Part shown: in pieces, positions 44,446 through 54,610 of the stretch
Numbering within the stretch: position 1 is the stretch's first letter
How the letters are laid out: every line of letters starts with the position of its first letter
NCBI GenBank assembly: GCA_017615435.1
Contig: JAGAAF010000005.1
Location: forward strand, 1 to 58,712
From: Bacteroidales bacterium
GTDB taxonomy: Bacteria; Bacteroidota; Bacteroidia; Bacteroidales; UBA932
DNA: 58,712 nucleotides
Reading direction: 5' to 3'
Position numbers and translations under genes: made by a program
The notes under the pieces: model-generated
What the model saw: only the letters and a program-made list of their open reading frames with translations
Told to the model about the DNA's origin: nothing
Database searches by the model: none

Positions 44446-45279
44446 CTATTTGATAATGGTTACACGTCCGTCGGTCTGATAATCCACAGTCTTGCCCTCG
44501 GACTCGAGCTTGAGGACCCTGGCCATCATAATATCGAAAATCAACACATCGGTTTTCACAATCTGCAGCGCATTGTCGCCGAGATTGAGTCCGTCACCCC
44601 CATTGAGAAGGAAGTCGATGGTAGCAAGATTATAAGACTTCGAGTCGTCCAGGGGCTCTCCTCCCACGAGAACGCTCTCGAGCTGTTTACCCTTTATGAC
44701 GAGTTTTACTCCGCCCACCACCTGCACTTTTTCCTGAGCCATCTGGGTGAAGATCTCGCGAAGTCTCCAGCCGGGGAGGGTCACCACCGTGAGGTAGTTC
44801 TTGAACGGGAACATAGACACGATGTCGTCTTTGAGTATCTCACCCTGAGGGATGTCAGTGCGTATGCCGCCGAAATTGGTGATTCCCACATCCGCCTTGA
44901 TGCCGGTGTATTCTTCAGCAGCCTGCATCAGCCCGTCCACGGTCCAGTCGGACAGCGGACTTTCGGGCCTCTTGCTCTTCATTCCCCTGGCGGAATGGCC
45001 TATGACCGTCTTGAGGTCGGCCATCGCAGGCTGGGCTTCGTAGAGTATCTCCGCCACCTTGGGGGTTATTCCGCCGACCATTATCTTACCGCCGGGAGTC
45101 ATATAGAACTCTCCGTTGCTGACGCCGAGCGCTTCTTCGGGGTTGTCGGCTCCGGGGGCAGTCACTCCGGTCCTATGTCCGTCCGCAGGAATCTTGTTCC
45201 ACTCGAACGAGGACCAGACCACGCTTCCGCAGGAACTCAGAAGCGCTATGGCTGAAAGTAGCACAAGCAATTTCTTCAT
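44446..45279 (-). CDS. 5'-nucleotidase C-domain lipoprotein
   Basis: A 277-aa lipoprotein (Cys17 in LSSC). The body matches the C-terminal domain of 5'-nucleotidases: TNFGGIRTDIPQGEI, the hinge-side FPFKNYLTVVTLPG with the aromatic-type nucleotide-binding stretch, and FLLNGGDG near the end. It has no catalytic metal domain; that is supplied by the adjacent gene 12 nt downstream. Domain-split nucleotidases of this kind occur in Bacteroidota. Both parts are predicted to be anchored in the same compartment. Confidence 0.88.
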   Translation of the reverse strand: MKKLLVLLSAIALLSSCGSVVWSSFEWNKIPADGHRTGVTAPGADNPEEALGVSNGEFYMTPGGKIMVGGITPKVAEILYEAQPAMADLKTVIGHSARGMKSKRPESPLSDWTVDGLMQAAEEYTGIKADVGITNFGGIRTDIPQGEILKDDIVSMFPFKNYLTVVTLPGWRLREIFTQMAQEKVQVVGGVKLVIKGKQLESVLVGGEPLDDSKSYNLATIDFLLNGGDGLNLGDNALQIVKTDVLIFDIMMARVLKLESEGKTVDYQTDGRVTIIK

Positions 45280-45280
45280 A

Positions 45281-46624
45281 TTATTTCATTTTGAGCCATT
45301 TCCAGAGGTCCTTGAAGGTCGACTTCTTGCCGAACATAAGGATGCCCACTTTGTAGATCTTTGCCGACAGCCACGCGCAGCCGAAGGTCGTGAGCGCGAG
45401 GATCACTATTGACAGCGCTATCTGCCAGCCGGGAACACCGAACGGGATGCGGGCGAGCATCACTATGGGCGAAGTGAACGGGATCATCGAGCCCCATACC
45501 GCTATGCTGCTGTCCGGCGCGTTGAACGCGTACAGCGCGATGAAATAGGCCAGCATAAGCGGAATCGTCACGGGCAGCTGCAGCTGCTGGGTGTCGCCCT
45601 CATTCTCCACGGCAGAGCCTATGGCCGCATAGAGCGAAGCGTAGAGCAGATAACCGAGGATGAAGAACACTACGAAGTAGAGCAGAATGCTGCCGAGGTT
45701 GAGTCCCTGGATGGTGCCGATAATCGAGTCGATCTCGGCATTGCCGGTCGCGAAGGGCAGGTTCACCATATTGGGATCCACGCCCGCCGTGGCCATAATC
45801 TCGGTCGGGTCCACATTCTGGGTCATCTTCGGGAGGATAATGCCCATTGCGGCGCCCACTATCGCTCCGGTGAGGAGTATCCACAGAAGGAACTGGGTGA
45901 ATGCCACCAGCGCGATACCTATGATCTTGCCGAACATAAGCTCGGTCGCCTTGACGGAGCTGATGAGCACCTCAACCACACGGCTGGACTTTTCTTCGAT
46001 GACGGCGGACATTACCATCGCGCCGAACATGGTTATGAAAATGAAGATGAAGATGCCCAGGGCCATACTTAGGATAGAGTTGACGCTGGCGTCGCTTATC
46101 TTTTCCTTGCCGCTCTCATCCCTCGTGTAAGAGTTGATGCGGACATTGGACTTGATTTCCTTCATTATCCTGTCCAGACCATCGATGCCGTAGGTGCTTA
46201 CCCTGTAAGCCTCGACAGCGGCGTTGATGCGCCCGTTCATCATTTCCGTTGTGCTCATTCCGACCGGCTTCTGGGAAGTAAAATCCGCGCTGACGCTCTT
46301 CTCCTCATTGATCGGGGAGATATGAAGCACGCCGTCATAACCCAGGGCGGACATTTGTGCCTTCACGGAGTCGAAAGGCTCCGCACTCAGATCCAGATAG
46401 TTCAGAACGTCGTTGCTCTCCAGATAAGGCATAACGATACCGGATTCGTCCACCACCGCAATCTTCTTGGTCTTCTCCTTGCTGTTCATCATAAGAACGA
46501 CGGGCACTATGCAGAGCGCCGCCATAAGGATGGGCACCACGAAGGTGGTCACGAGGAAGCTCTTTTTCTTGACGCGGTTCAGATATTCGCGCCTGATGAC
46601 TATTCCTATAGTATGCAGTTTCAT
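45281..46624 (-). CDS. ABC-2 type transporter permease (NatB-like)
   Basis: A 447-aa permease with one N-terminal TM (about 22-42), a large extracytoplasmic domain (about 45-180), and five or six C-terminal TM helices. The N-terminus RREYLNRVKKKSFLVTT and the segment SAVIEEKSSRVVEVLISS are typical of the NatB/YhaP ABC-2 family. It forms an exporter with the ATPase encoded one nucleotide upstream. The substrate is unknown; Na+ export is known only for some relatives. Confidence 0.9.
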   Translation of the reverse strand: MKLHTIGIVIRREYLNRVKKKSFLVTTFVVPILMAALCIVPVVLMMNSKEKTKKIAVVDESGIVMPYLESNDVLNYLDLSAEPFDSVKAQMSALGYDGVLHISPINEEKSVSADFTSQKPVGMSTTEMMNGRINAAVEAYRVSTYGIDGLDRIMKEIKSNVRINSYTRDESGKEKISDASVNSILSMALGIFIFIFITMFGAMVMSAVIEEKSSRVVEVLISSVKATELMFGKIIGIALVAFTQFLLWILLTGAIVGAAMGIILPKMTQNVDPTEIMATAGVDPNMVNLPFATGNAEIDSIIGTIQGLNLGSILLYFVVFFILGYLLYASLYAAIGSAVENEGDTQQLQLPVTIPLMLAYFIALYAFNAPDSSIAVWGSMIPFTSPIVMLARIPFGVPGWQIALSIVILALTTFGCAWLSAKIYKVGILMFGKKSTFKDLWKWLKMK

Positions 46625-46625
46625 A

Positions 46626-47480
46626 TTACTTCCCCTCCGTTACAAGTTTGATGAATATGTCGTTCATTCTGGGCATCAGCTCCTTGTAAGAGTTGATGGT
46701 GACTCCCTTTGCGAGATAAGTCTCGAGCGTCATCGCTCCGTCCGTCTCGCGCGGCAGAACTTCGGTGTGGCGGCCGTCTGCGTCGGTGTAAACCAGCTCG
46801 ATATTGTTGTTGCCATACTTACGGCGGATTTCATCCACACCGCCGGTAATGACAAGCTGCGCCTTGTTGATAAGGGCGATATTGTCGCAAAGCTCTTCGA
46901 CGCTCTCCATATTGTGAGTGGAGAGGATGATGGTAGCGCCTTCGTCCTTGAGCCTTAGGATTTCCTTGCGGATGAGGTCTGCGTTGACCGGATCGAAGCC
47001 GGAGAACGGCTCGTCCAGTATCATCAGCTTCGGCTTGTGCACTACAGTGGTGATGAACTGAAGCTTCTGGGCCATACCCTTCGAGAGTTCCTCCACCTTC
47101 TTGTCCCACCAGCCCTGAATCTCGAAGCGGACGAACCACTTCTTGAGTTCGTGCTGCGCGTCGGCTGCGCTCATACCCTTGAGCTGGGCAAGGTACATCG
47201 CCTGGTCGCCCACCTTCATCTTACGGTAAAGGCCGCGCTCCTCTGGCATATAGCCTATCTTCTCCACATCGCTCTGGGTGATCTTGCGTCCCTGGAAATA
47301 AACCTCTCCGGAAGTGGGGATGGTAATACGGTTGATTATACGAATGAGGGTGGTCTTACCTGCCCCGTTCGGGCCCAAAAGGCCGAAAATACCTCCCTCG
47401 GGGATGTCCAGGCTCACGTTGTCCAGCGCCACCTTCTCCCCGAAAGTCTTGGTTACATTCTTGATTTCGATGATTGCCAT
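46626..47480 (-). CDS. ABC transporter ATPase (NatA-like)
   Basis: A 284-aa ABC ATPase: Walker A GPNGAGKTTLIR, signature LSKGMAQKLQF, Walker B LMILDEPFSGFDP, switch His in STHNMES. The degenerate signature LSKGM and the C-terminal extension (about 220-284) fit the NatA/DrrA export class. ATG 47480 is preferred; the longer in-frame start at 47492 lacks support. It is the first gene of the operon with the permease, split 5'-nucleotidase, yicC and glnS. Confidence 0.92.
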   Translation of the reverse strand: MAIIEIKNVTKTFGEKVALDNVSLDIPEGGIFGLLGPNGAGKTTLIRIINRITIPTSGEVYFQGRKITQSDVEKIGYMPEERGLYRKMKVGDQAMYLAQLKGMSAADAQHELKKWFVRFEIQGWWDKKVEELSKGMAQKLQFITTVVHKPKLMILDEPFSGFDPVNADLIRKEILRLKDEGATIILSTHNMESVEELCDNIALINKAQLVITGGVDEIRRKYGNNNIELVYTDADGRHTEVLPRETDGAMTLETYLAKGVTINSYKELMPRMNDIFIKLVTEGK

Positions 47481-47505
47481 TATTCTAACCAATAATTATA
47501 TCGCG

Positions 47506-47513
47506 TAAAGATA
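47506..47513 (-). promoter_or_regulatory. Weak -7 box of the ABC-glnS operon
   Basis: TATCTTTA on the minus strand, 25 nt before the ATG at 47480; the last base deviates from TAnnTTTG. Confidence 0.45.
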
Positions 47514-47521
47514 CAAATTAT

Positions 47522-47529
47522 TATATTTG
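47522..47529 (+). promoter_or_regulatory. -7 box of holA, probably leaderless
   Basis: TATATTTG followed by TATGAA and the ATG at 47536. A transcript starting at the usual distance would begin at or one or two bases from the start codon. Confidence 0.6.
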
Positions 47530-47535
47530 TATGAA

Positions 47536-48582
47536 ATGGCAAAGACTGGAATTAATGTAGCTTCTCAGTGTCGCGAACTGATTGCCGATATCAAGGCAGG
47601 TCAGTTCAAGCCCGTCTATCTTCTGATGGGCGAGGAAGCGTATTATCCGGATCTTGTCTGCCAGGCCATCATCGACAACTGCATCGACGAATTCTCGAAG
47701 GATTTCAACGAAACCATATGCTACGGAGCGGATGTCACGGCCGAACAGGTCATCTCCGCCGCCCGTCAGTTCCCTATGATGTCCGACAGGGTGCTCGTGG
47801 TAGTTCGCGAAGCCCAGCTGATGAAGACCCTCGAGCAACTCAGCCTGTATTGTCAGGATCCGCTGGACAGCACGGTACTGGTGATTCTGATGCACGGCGC
47901 CTCCGCCGACAAACGCAAGGCCCTGTACAAGGAGGTTACGAAGGTCGGCGTAGTGGTGGATAGCCAACCTGTCAGGGACTACGAAATCCCCTCCTGGATT
48001 ACAACTTACTATGAATCCCGCGGCCTTAAGATAGACCCCGATGCGGCGGCCCTGCTTGGCGAATCAGTCGGCAGCAACCTCTCGACCATAGTTCTCGAGA
48101 CCGACAAACTCCTTAAAGCCCTGCCCGAAGGCACGACCCGCATCACCGCGGAAGACATAGAGAAGAATGTGGGCGTCTCGCGCCAGTTCACCATCTTCGA
48201 ACTGAACAAGGAACTCTCCGCTCGCAATGCGCCCAAGGCCCTGAAGATAGCCGCACATATAGGCAACGGAGCGCACTTCGCCCTTCCTGCTGCGGTCAGC
48301 GCCCTTTATACCGAATTCAACCGTATCCTTCGCTATGGAGCGCTGCTCCAGCGCGGCGCTTACCCCTCGCAGGAAGACAAGGCCCGCGCGCTGGCGGGAG
48401 TGAATCCCTACTTCTACCGCCAGTACGACCAGGCAGTCCGGAATTACCCTGTGCCGAAGGCAATGAAAATTATCTCGCTGCTTTGCGAGTATGATTATCT
48501 AGGGAAAGGCGGCGACGGCAGCGTGGCCACCGATCCGGGCGAACTGCTTGTCGAGCTCACTGCGAAGATCCTCAGCATCTAG
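47536..48582 (+). CDS. holA: DNA polymerase III subunit delta
   Basis: A 348-aa clamp-loader subunit. N-terminal AAA-like domain without a Walker A, with VYLLMGEEAYY, VISAARQFPMMSDRVLVVVREAQ and the later TELDKLLKAL-type helix (ETDKLLKAL), then the VGVSRQFTIFELNKEL segment and a helical C-terminal collar domain with NPYFYRQYDQA. Delta opens the beta clamp. The start MAKTG was chosen by promoter position. The TAG stop lies in a CTAG palindrome shared with the convergent addA-like stop. Confidence 0.92.
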   Translation: MAKTGINVASQCRELIADIKAGQFKPVYLLMGEEAYYPDLVCQAIIDNCIDEFSKDFNETICYGADVTAEQVISAARQFPMMSDRVLVVVREAQLMKTLEQLSLYCQDPLDSTVLVILMHGASADKRKALYKEVTKVGVVVDSQPVRDYEIPSWITTYYESRGLKIDPDAAALLGESVGSNLSTIVLETDKLLKALPEGTTRITAEDIEKNVGVSRQFTIFELNKELSARNAPKALKIAAHIGNGAHFALPAAVSALYTEFNRILRYGALLQRGAYPSQEDKARALAGVNPYFYRQYDQAVRNYPVPKAMKIISLLCEYDYLGKGGDGSVATDPGELLVELTAKILSI

Positions 48583-51500
48583 ACTTCGCTGATATAGTCC
48601 CTGTCCACATACCAGAGATAGCCCCTGACGTCTTTGTAGCCCATCGCCTTGTAGTAAGCGACGTAATCCTGCACCTGACCGACATACGCATCGTTCTCAG
48701 CAGCAAACTTATAGTCGACTATTTCCACTGACCCGTCGTCTTTCAAGACTACTCGGTCCGGCCGCCTGGACTCTCCTGAAGGAAGAATCAAATCCCTCTC
48801 GTTCAGCAACTTCGACTTGTCGCCGGGGAACCAGCCACGTTCCAGGATGTGAGCTATCGCCTCGTTGAGCATCTGCTCCGCATCCACCGCCTCTTCAGCA
48901 GAGAGCAGGCCGTCTTCCACAGCTTTTCTGACTGAGCCGGCCAAATCCTCCGGTCCCCACACTGTCTCAAGTATGCCGTGCAGCACCGTTCCGCGAAGAC
49001 GGCGCAAGTCCTTCACATTAATCTCCCCTTCCGGGTCGAAGAAGTCAGCGGAATCGGTCTTCAGGCGCAAGTTCAAGGGGTTATCATCCTTCGGCATTTC
49101 CTCCTTTGGATAGAACTTAAGCTCCACCTTCGTGACAGGAGGCATCGGTTTCTCCCAATCGTCCTTTTTGCGCTCCGCCCTGCCGGAAAGAGTTCCATAC
49201 AGGTAATGTTCGCAGAACTTACCGTCTTCAGGGGCATCACCGTCCTTCACAAAGCCGGATGCAGTGTCGTTGCAGAACTGATAGAGCGCTCCGGTGATAC
49301 CTGCGAATTTAACCCAGGGAGCGTCGGGAGAGCGGTTGATCTGGTCTTTAGTCGGTTTTATGCCGATTATGTGCATAGCCTGGGACGCTCTTGTGGTTGC
49401 CACATACCACACGTTTACCTCGTCGATATAACTCATACGCAACTCGCGCATATAATTACCGGCGAAATGGGTGTTCAGAGATGAAGAACTGAGTCCCGTG
49501 TTGTATAGGGCCGGTTCCACTGCCTCGAACGGAGACCCCTCCGTGTCCGGCGCCTCCCAGAACTTCGAATATGAAGATATCCAACTTTCCTTTTTCTGAA
49601 GAGGCAGTATCACACAAGGATAATCCAGTCCTTTTACAGAGTGGATGGTGATAACTGTGATAGCGTCAGTCCCGTCCGGAGAAGCTATGCTCTTTTTCAT
49701 ACCGTCTTCCGACCAGTACTCGAGGAAAGCGTGAAGTGAATTGCCGTTCTTCGAGGCAAAGTCCCTTACGAGGTCCATAAAAGCCAGCACGTACAGCGTG
49801 TCAGAGTTCACTTCTTTGGCCGGGAATTCAGCCAGCAAATGCTCGCACAGGTCTACCAGCGACTTGCAGGAATCAGTCGGCGTATAATTGAAATCTCCCG
49901 CATAGAAAGTGTTGATCTTGTCCTCGGGATTGTCGATTTTGTAAAGTCTGGAGACCAGGGCCCTGACCGTCTTTCCGCTGCAAATCCTTAGCGAGTCGTT
50001 AGTTATGACGTGTCGGCCGATGGCCGTCAGGCGTGATGCCACTTCCTGCCCTATCGCATTGGTTCTGACTATCACTGCGATGTCTTTCGGCAGAAAGCCA
50101 CGCTCCTCAGCCTTGATAACCGCCTCAATGGTCTTGTCATACAGATCATTACCGTCGCAGAAAGTCAGCTCCACGCTTCCGGGAACCGGTATCTTGTCGC
50201 TCCACTTCTGCTCCACGTCGGCATAAATGTCCGAGATCGACTTCGAGGCAGCCTCCTCGGCCGCTTCGCTTCCGGCTATCTCCGCACCAAGTTGGGCGTC
50301 CAGTTTTTGCGACCAGGTCTTGTAGAAGGCATTGTTGAATTTGACTATCTTTTCCGCACTGCGCCAGTTCGTCTCAAGAGGGTTTGATACGGTTCTGTCC
50401 AGTTCATCCTGAACCCGCGAATCAAGAATGTCCCACTTCGCATTCCTCCAGCGGTAAATACTCTGCTTCACATCACCCACTATCAGGTTGTAGCAGCCGG
50501 TACCGATGCTGTTCATCAGCAACGGTTTGAAATTATCCCACTGAGTCGAAGAAGTGTCCTGGAATTCGTCCAGGAGGAAATGGCGATAGCGTACGCCCAC
50601 CTTTTCGTAGACGAAAGGCGCATCCGAGCCCGCTATAATATCCCTGAGGATGGCGTTGGTGTCGTCCAATCCCAGCACGTTCTTTTCCTCGAGCAGCGCG
50701 TTGAACTCCCTGTCCAAAGCGTCCGCCATACGGAACACAGCTATCTGTCCGCGCAGAATCCGGGCAGTGTTGTACTGTACCCATCTCTCTCCGGAATAGG
50801 CATTTACCTTATCGACTATACCCCTCTCGATGCCTTTCACCCAGTATTCCTTCGTGTCTCCGAATACATCCTTGGCAGCGTCAGGTCCATCGTTCACTAT
50901 ACTGTTAAGCCTGTCGACCAGATATTTCGCCGGCTTTTTCTCGGCCTTGGCCAGTGCAAGTGCCGCCTCAGCCTCCCTGCGAAGGCCGGTTTCATAGCTG
51001 CGGCAAATCTTCGAGCAAATATCCTTGAGGCGTTTCAGATTCTCCGCCGAGAATGCTTTTTCCTTGTCGAGACCCAGAGCCTCAGCTTTCTCACGGTATC
51101 CCTCGGACATATATCCATCTGCAAAAGTGCCGAGAGTATCGCTTAGTTTGTAACCATCGCCCTGGGCTATGCTCTCCACCGAATTGCTGGACAGCCACTC
51201 GAGAAGATCCCCGTCCGCTTCAGACAAAGAATCCAGCACGCGGTCCACGGTCTCCGAGACCAGCTGGTCACGGTCCAGCTCCACCTGATACTCTGCGAAC
51301 TGCCCCGCTTCCCTGGCGAAAGCGCGAAGCACCCTCTGGAAGAACTTGTCTATGGTACTTACTGAAAATGCGCTGTAGTCATACAGAATCGCTTTCAGCG
51401 CTTTCTCGCACTCCCGCGCGATTTCCTCATTGGAGGATATCCCGCACTTCTCCTTGAGATAGTCCAGGTAAGTGGAATGCTCGGTATAATAAGCAAGAGT

Positions 51501-51743
51501 GTGCAGAGCGTCGATGATACGGGACTTCATCTCGCCGGTCGCCTTGTTCGTGAAAGTCACGGCAAGGATATGGCGATAAGGATGCCCGTCTTCGTCCTTA
51601 TCCCTGTCTTGCAGAAGAAGGCGTATGTATTCCCGTGCAAGGGCATACGTCTTGCCCGAACCGGCAGACGCTTTCATTACTTCCACTCCGCCGTTTTCAC
51701 GGACAGGATTCAGAAGCGCATTTCTTTGTTCCTTTGTCATCAT
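48579..51743 (-). CDS. addA: AddA-like UvrD/RecB family helicase-nuclease
   Basis: A 1054-aa SF1A helicase with a C-terminal nuclease. Walker A ASAGSGKTYAL at about 24-34, Walker B DEFQDTSS, motif VKQSIYRWR, VITIHSVKGLDYP (motif V) and ATTRASQAMH (motif VI). The C-terminal PD-(D/E)XK module reads RRPDRVVL followed by EIVDYKF. With the adjacent AddB-like protein it should resect double-strand DNA breaks for RecA loading. It overlaps the AddB-like gene by ATGA and is the last gene of the mscS-rmuC-addB-addA operon. Confidence 0.92.
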   Translation of the reverse strand: MMTKEQRNALLNPVRENGGVEVMKASAGSGKTYALAREYIRLLLQDRDKDEDGHPYRHILAVTFTNKATGEMKSRIIDALHTLAYYTEHSTYLDYLKEKCGISSNEEIARECEKALKAILYDYSAFSVSTIDKFFQRVLRAFAREAGQFAEYQVELDRDQLVSETVDRVLDSLSEADGDLLEWLSSNSVESIAQGDGYKLSDTLGTFADGYMSEGYREKAEALGLDKEKAFSAENLKRLKDICSKICRSYETGLRREAEAALALAKAEKKPAKYLVDRLNSIVNDGPDAAKDVFGDTKEYWVKGIERGIVDKVNAYSGERWVQYNTARILRGQIAVFRMADALDREFNALLEEKNVLGLDDTNAILRDIIAGSDAPFVYEKVGVRYRHFLLDEFQDTSSTQWDNFKPLLMNSIGTGCYNLIVGDVKQSIYRWRNAKWDILDSRVQDELDRTVSNPLETNWRSAEKIVKFNNAFYKTWSQKLDAQLGAEIAGSEAAEEAASKSISDIYADVEQKWSDKIPVPGSVELTFCDGNDLYDKTIEAVIKAEERGFLPKDIAVIVRTNAIGQEVASRLTAIGRHVITNDSLRICSGKTVRALVSRLYKIDNPEDKINTFYAGDFNYTPTDSCKSLVDLCEHLLAEFPAKEVNSDTLYVLAFMDLVRDFASKNGNSLHAFLEYWSEDGMKKSIASPDGTDAITVITIHSVKGLDYPCVILPLQKKESWISSYSKFWEAPDTEGSPFEAVEPALYNTGLSSSSLNTHFAGNYMRELRMSYIDEVNVWYVATTRASQAMHIIGIKPTKDQINRSPDAPWVKFAGITGALYQFCNDTASGFVKDGDAPEDGKFCEHYLYGTLSGRAERKKDDWEKPMPPVTKVELKFYPKEEMPKDDNPLNLRLKTDSADFFDPEGEINVKDLRRLRGTVLHGILETVWGPEDLAGSVRKAVEDGLLSAEEAVDAEQMLNEAIAHILERGWFPGDKSKLLNERDLILPSGESRRPDRVVLKDDGSVEIVDYKFAAENDAYVGQVQDYVAYYKAMGYKDVRGYLWYVDRDYISEV

Positions 51744-54610
51744 TTCTTCAACTCTCTGCCGCAGATTACCCTGAAATCACAGAATTTGCAGGAATTGCTG
51801 TTTTTATCCACTTTCTTGAATCCCGTTTCCGGATTTTCCATCTCGTCGAAGGTCTTCTGAAGTTCCTCTTCGACGGACTTGTTGAATTCCTCGTCCTGTT
51901 CCCAGACCCGCACGTCTTCCTCGAAAAAGTCGCTCATCGCATACATCGAGTTGCTGAGCGCCAACCCGGCACAGCGAGGATTATTCTCCACCAGCCTGTC
52001 GTAGATGAAGAACTGCAGTGCCGCTTTGTTCGCGTACACATTGTCCCCCTTAAAGATGCTTGAGGGTTTAAGCGATGTGGACAGCACGTTCTGACGGTCG
52101 CTTCCGGTTTTGTAATCCACAACCCTCGCGGTCCCGTCCTCGAACGAATCGATTCTGTCTATGTAGCCGTGGAACTTATGTCCGCATATCTCGACCGGTC
52201 CCAGATGCGCTTCAAGGCCAAGTATCTCAAGCGAACGTCTGTTTCCCATCAGCTTAAGATCACTCTTGATAACCTGAAGGACGTAATTGACAATGATATC
52301 CGCCGTAACCAGGTCACGTCCGGTGACCTCTACGGTCTTAAGTTCCGCACGTATAAGCGAAAGGACCTTGCGTTTGATATCGTCTTTGCGATTCTGCCAA
52401 TCCAGAAGATACTCCTTTGTGACCGTGCCGGTGAAGTCTGCATATTTGTTGTCACGCTTGTCGAAAGGTTCGTCGGAGTTCATAGCCTCCTCTCCTATGT
52501 ACAATGCGTGAAGGGTGTCGTGGCATATGTTGCCGAGAAGGCCGGAGTCAAGCGATTCCTTCACCTCGTCTTCAGCCTTCAGTCCCATTACCACATTGTA
52601 GTAGAACTTCGCCGGACAATCCAGATACGTATGGAAAGAACTGGGTGAGAACAAGTGATTCTTTATCCGTTCTATATCTTCCGCAGTCTTGGGGATGACC
52701 GACACGTCCTCGGAATGAGACACATCAGCCTGGGCGACGGATTCCTCGAATGTGCACCAATGCTTTCCGAGGTAACGGAGTTGCTTCGCATAACGGCTCT
52801 CCTCGCCCGTGTTAAGGCCGTCCGAACGCGAGTCGTAAAGCATCCACACGTTTTCCGCGCGATGGATGAGCCGGTAGAAGTAGTATGCCCACACGTCTTC
52901 CTGACGCTGATATGTGGGCAGACCGAAGGCCTGACGCACTTCGGCGGGCACGAAGGAAGCGCCCGAGCCGATGCGCGGGAACACACCCTCGTTTGCGTTG
53001 AGGATAACTATATGCTTAAAATCGAGCGCACGCGTTTCCAGCGGGCCCATTACCTGCAGGCCCCCAAGCGGATTGCCGTCGAAGGGGACGCTTTCTCCGG
53101 CCAGAATCTGGTTGAGCAGATGAGCCCACGTCCTGGGAAGCATCGCACGGTCGAGGTCGCGCAGACGCACCACCGCGCAATAATAGCGCTTCGCGAAATC
53201 CAGTTGCAGATCATACTCCTTAGACAACCCCTGCAGACGCGATGCAATCGTTTGAGTAAGATCCAGAAGATAATCGGCCAACGCCCTGATCTGGGTGGCA
53301 TCCGCCTCTCCAGGCTTGGTGACCACCGGTCTGAAGATGGCGCTGAGCAACTGACCTTGTCCGAAATCCGCCCGAGGGATATAGAACTTTGCTGCAGACA
53401 CGATTGAGCCTACCGTCTTCTTTTCTTCTTCGTCGAGCAGAGCCTGAAGGATTGCCGATGACAGAATGTCCTTTACATCCTTGTGGTAGAAGAAATGCTC
53501 TCCTCCTTTGGGGCGCAGATGCATCTGCATCTCGAGCACGTCCCTCATAAGCGAAGACCATTCGCTCGCGTCCATCGGATAGCCCATAGTCACATTCACT
53601 CCTTCCTTGCATTTAGGCAAGCTGTTGAGCACGGGCATAAGCATAGTTTCGTCTGCAAGCACCACGGCGAAATCGAGTCCCCGTTCTTTATCGGGTACCT
53701 GATCAATCAGCACGGGCAACATCTTGGCCTGACCCGTAGCGGAAGGGACCTTGACCACGTGTACCTTAGGAAGTCTGTCGCCTCCTTCCGGAGTGAAGAC
53801 ATTCGGGAATAATTTCAGGTTTTCCTCGATGAATTTGCCCGTATAGTCCCAGCAGAACTCGGCCAGGCCTGCGTTCTGCAATTTTTTCATCACCGACTTC
53901 TCGCATTCGTTAAGGGCATTGAGGCCCACGAAAACGCAGGTTGATGTTCCGGGAAAAGCAGTTTCCAAAAGATCCGCCACGAGTTTTTCATCCAGCACCT
54001 CCGCGAGATCGCGGTATATCATACCCTCATAGGCCATATCTTTCCAGCGAAGATTCTGCTTATAATTGGTGTACAGCGGATATAGTATGTTCCAAATCTG
54101 GAGGAAATTTTCCTTTACGTCCCTGCGCGGATTGCCGCTGTGAGTAACGTTATCGAAGTTTCTGACCAGTTTCTCTATTGCATCCTTCTGCTTCTTGTCC
54201 GCATAAGAGTAGTCGTCCTGCATAGCCTTGAGATCAGCGATGTTGGCGAAAAGCCCCTTAGCGTCCACACGATACTTGTCCACATCGTCGAAATCCGCCA
54301 GCAGGACATCTCCCCAGTAGATAAAATCGTCCAGTTTCTCCGCTTGCGGATTCAGCGAACAGTATGTGTCGTAGAGTTCAAGAAGAAGCGAAATGCGGTC
54401 CGAAGTGGACGCGCCGGTCATCTGGCAGATGAAATCACCGACCGTCGTTAGCCTTGGGGCGAGCATAGGTTTTCCGTCGGCCTTCACGAAGTCGCACAGA
54501 TGCTTGCGGAAGAAGGCCATCGAGCGACGGTTCGGGAAGACGAAGATCTTCTCCCCGAGACCGTCCTGCCGATAGTAATGGAGAGCTACCTGTTTGAGAA
54601 AAGGTTTCAT
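51740..54610 (-). CDS. addB: AddB-like PD-(D/E)XK exonuclease
   Basis: A 956-aa partner of AddA. The N-terminus (KIFVFPNRRSMAFFRKHL) belongs to an inactivated helicase-like fold with no Walker A GKT. The C-terminal nuclease shows FHGYIDRID and ARVVDYKTG. Four cysteines for an iron-sulfur cluster flank it: one in YLDCPAKFYY and three in CKFCDFRVIC. Double-strand break resection at the nucleoid. One-base overlap with rmuC upstream (TAATG) and ATGA overlap with addA downstream. Confidence 0.9.
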   Translation of the reverse strand: MKPFLKQVALHYYRQDGLGEKIFVFPNRRSMAFFRKHLCDFVKADGKPMLAPRLTTVGDFICQMTGASTSDRISLLLELYDTYCSLNPQAEKLDDFIYWGDVLLADFDDVDKYRVDAKGLFANIADLKAMQDDYSYADKKQKDAIEKLVRNFDNVTHSGNPRRDVKENFLQIWNILYPLYTNYKQNLRWKDMAYEGMIYRDLAEVLDEKLVADLLETAFPGTSTCVFVGLNALNECEKSVMKKLQNAGLAEFCWDYTGKFIEENLKLFPNVFTPEGGDRLPKVHVVKVPSATGQAKMLPVLIDQVPDKERGLDFAVVLADETMLMPVLNSLPKCKEGVNVTMGYPMDASEWSSLMRDVLEMQMHLRPKGGEHFFYHKDVKDILSSAILQALLDEEEKKTVGSIVSAAKFYIPRADFGQGQLLSAIFRPVVTKPGEADATQIRALADYLLDLTQTIASRLQGLSKEYDLQLDFAKRYYCAVVRLRDLDRAMLPRTWAHLLNQILAGESVPFDGNPLGGLQVMGPLETRALDFKHIVILNANEGVFPRIGSGASFVPAEVRQAFGLPTYQRQEDVWAYYFYRLIHRAENVWMLYDSRSDGLNTGEESRYAKQLRYLGKHWCTFEESVAQADVSHSEDVSVIPKTAEDIERIKNHLFSPSSFHTYLDCPAKFYYNVVMGLKAEDEVKESLDSGLLGNICHDTLHALYIGEEAMNSDEPFDKRDNKYADFTGTVTKEYLLDWQNRKDDIKRKVLSLIRAELKTVEVTGRDLVTADIIVNYVLQVIKSDLKLMGNRRSLEILGLEAHLGPVEICGHKFHGYIDRIDSFEDGTARVVDYKTGSDRQNVLSTSLKPSSIFKGDNVYANKAALQFFIYDRLVENNPRCAGLALSNSMYAMSDFFEEDVRVWEQDEEFNKSVEEELQKTFDEMENPETGFKKVDKNSNSCKFCDFRVICGRELKK

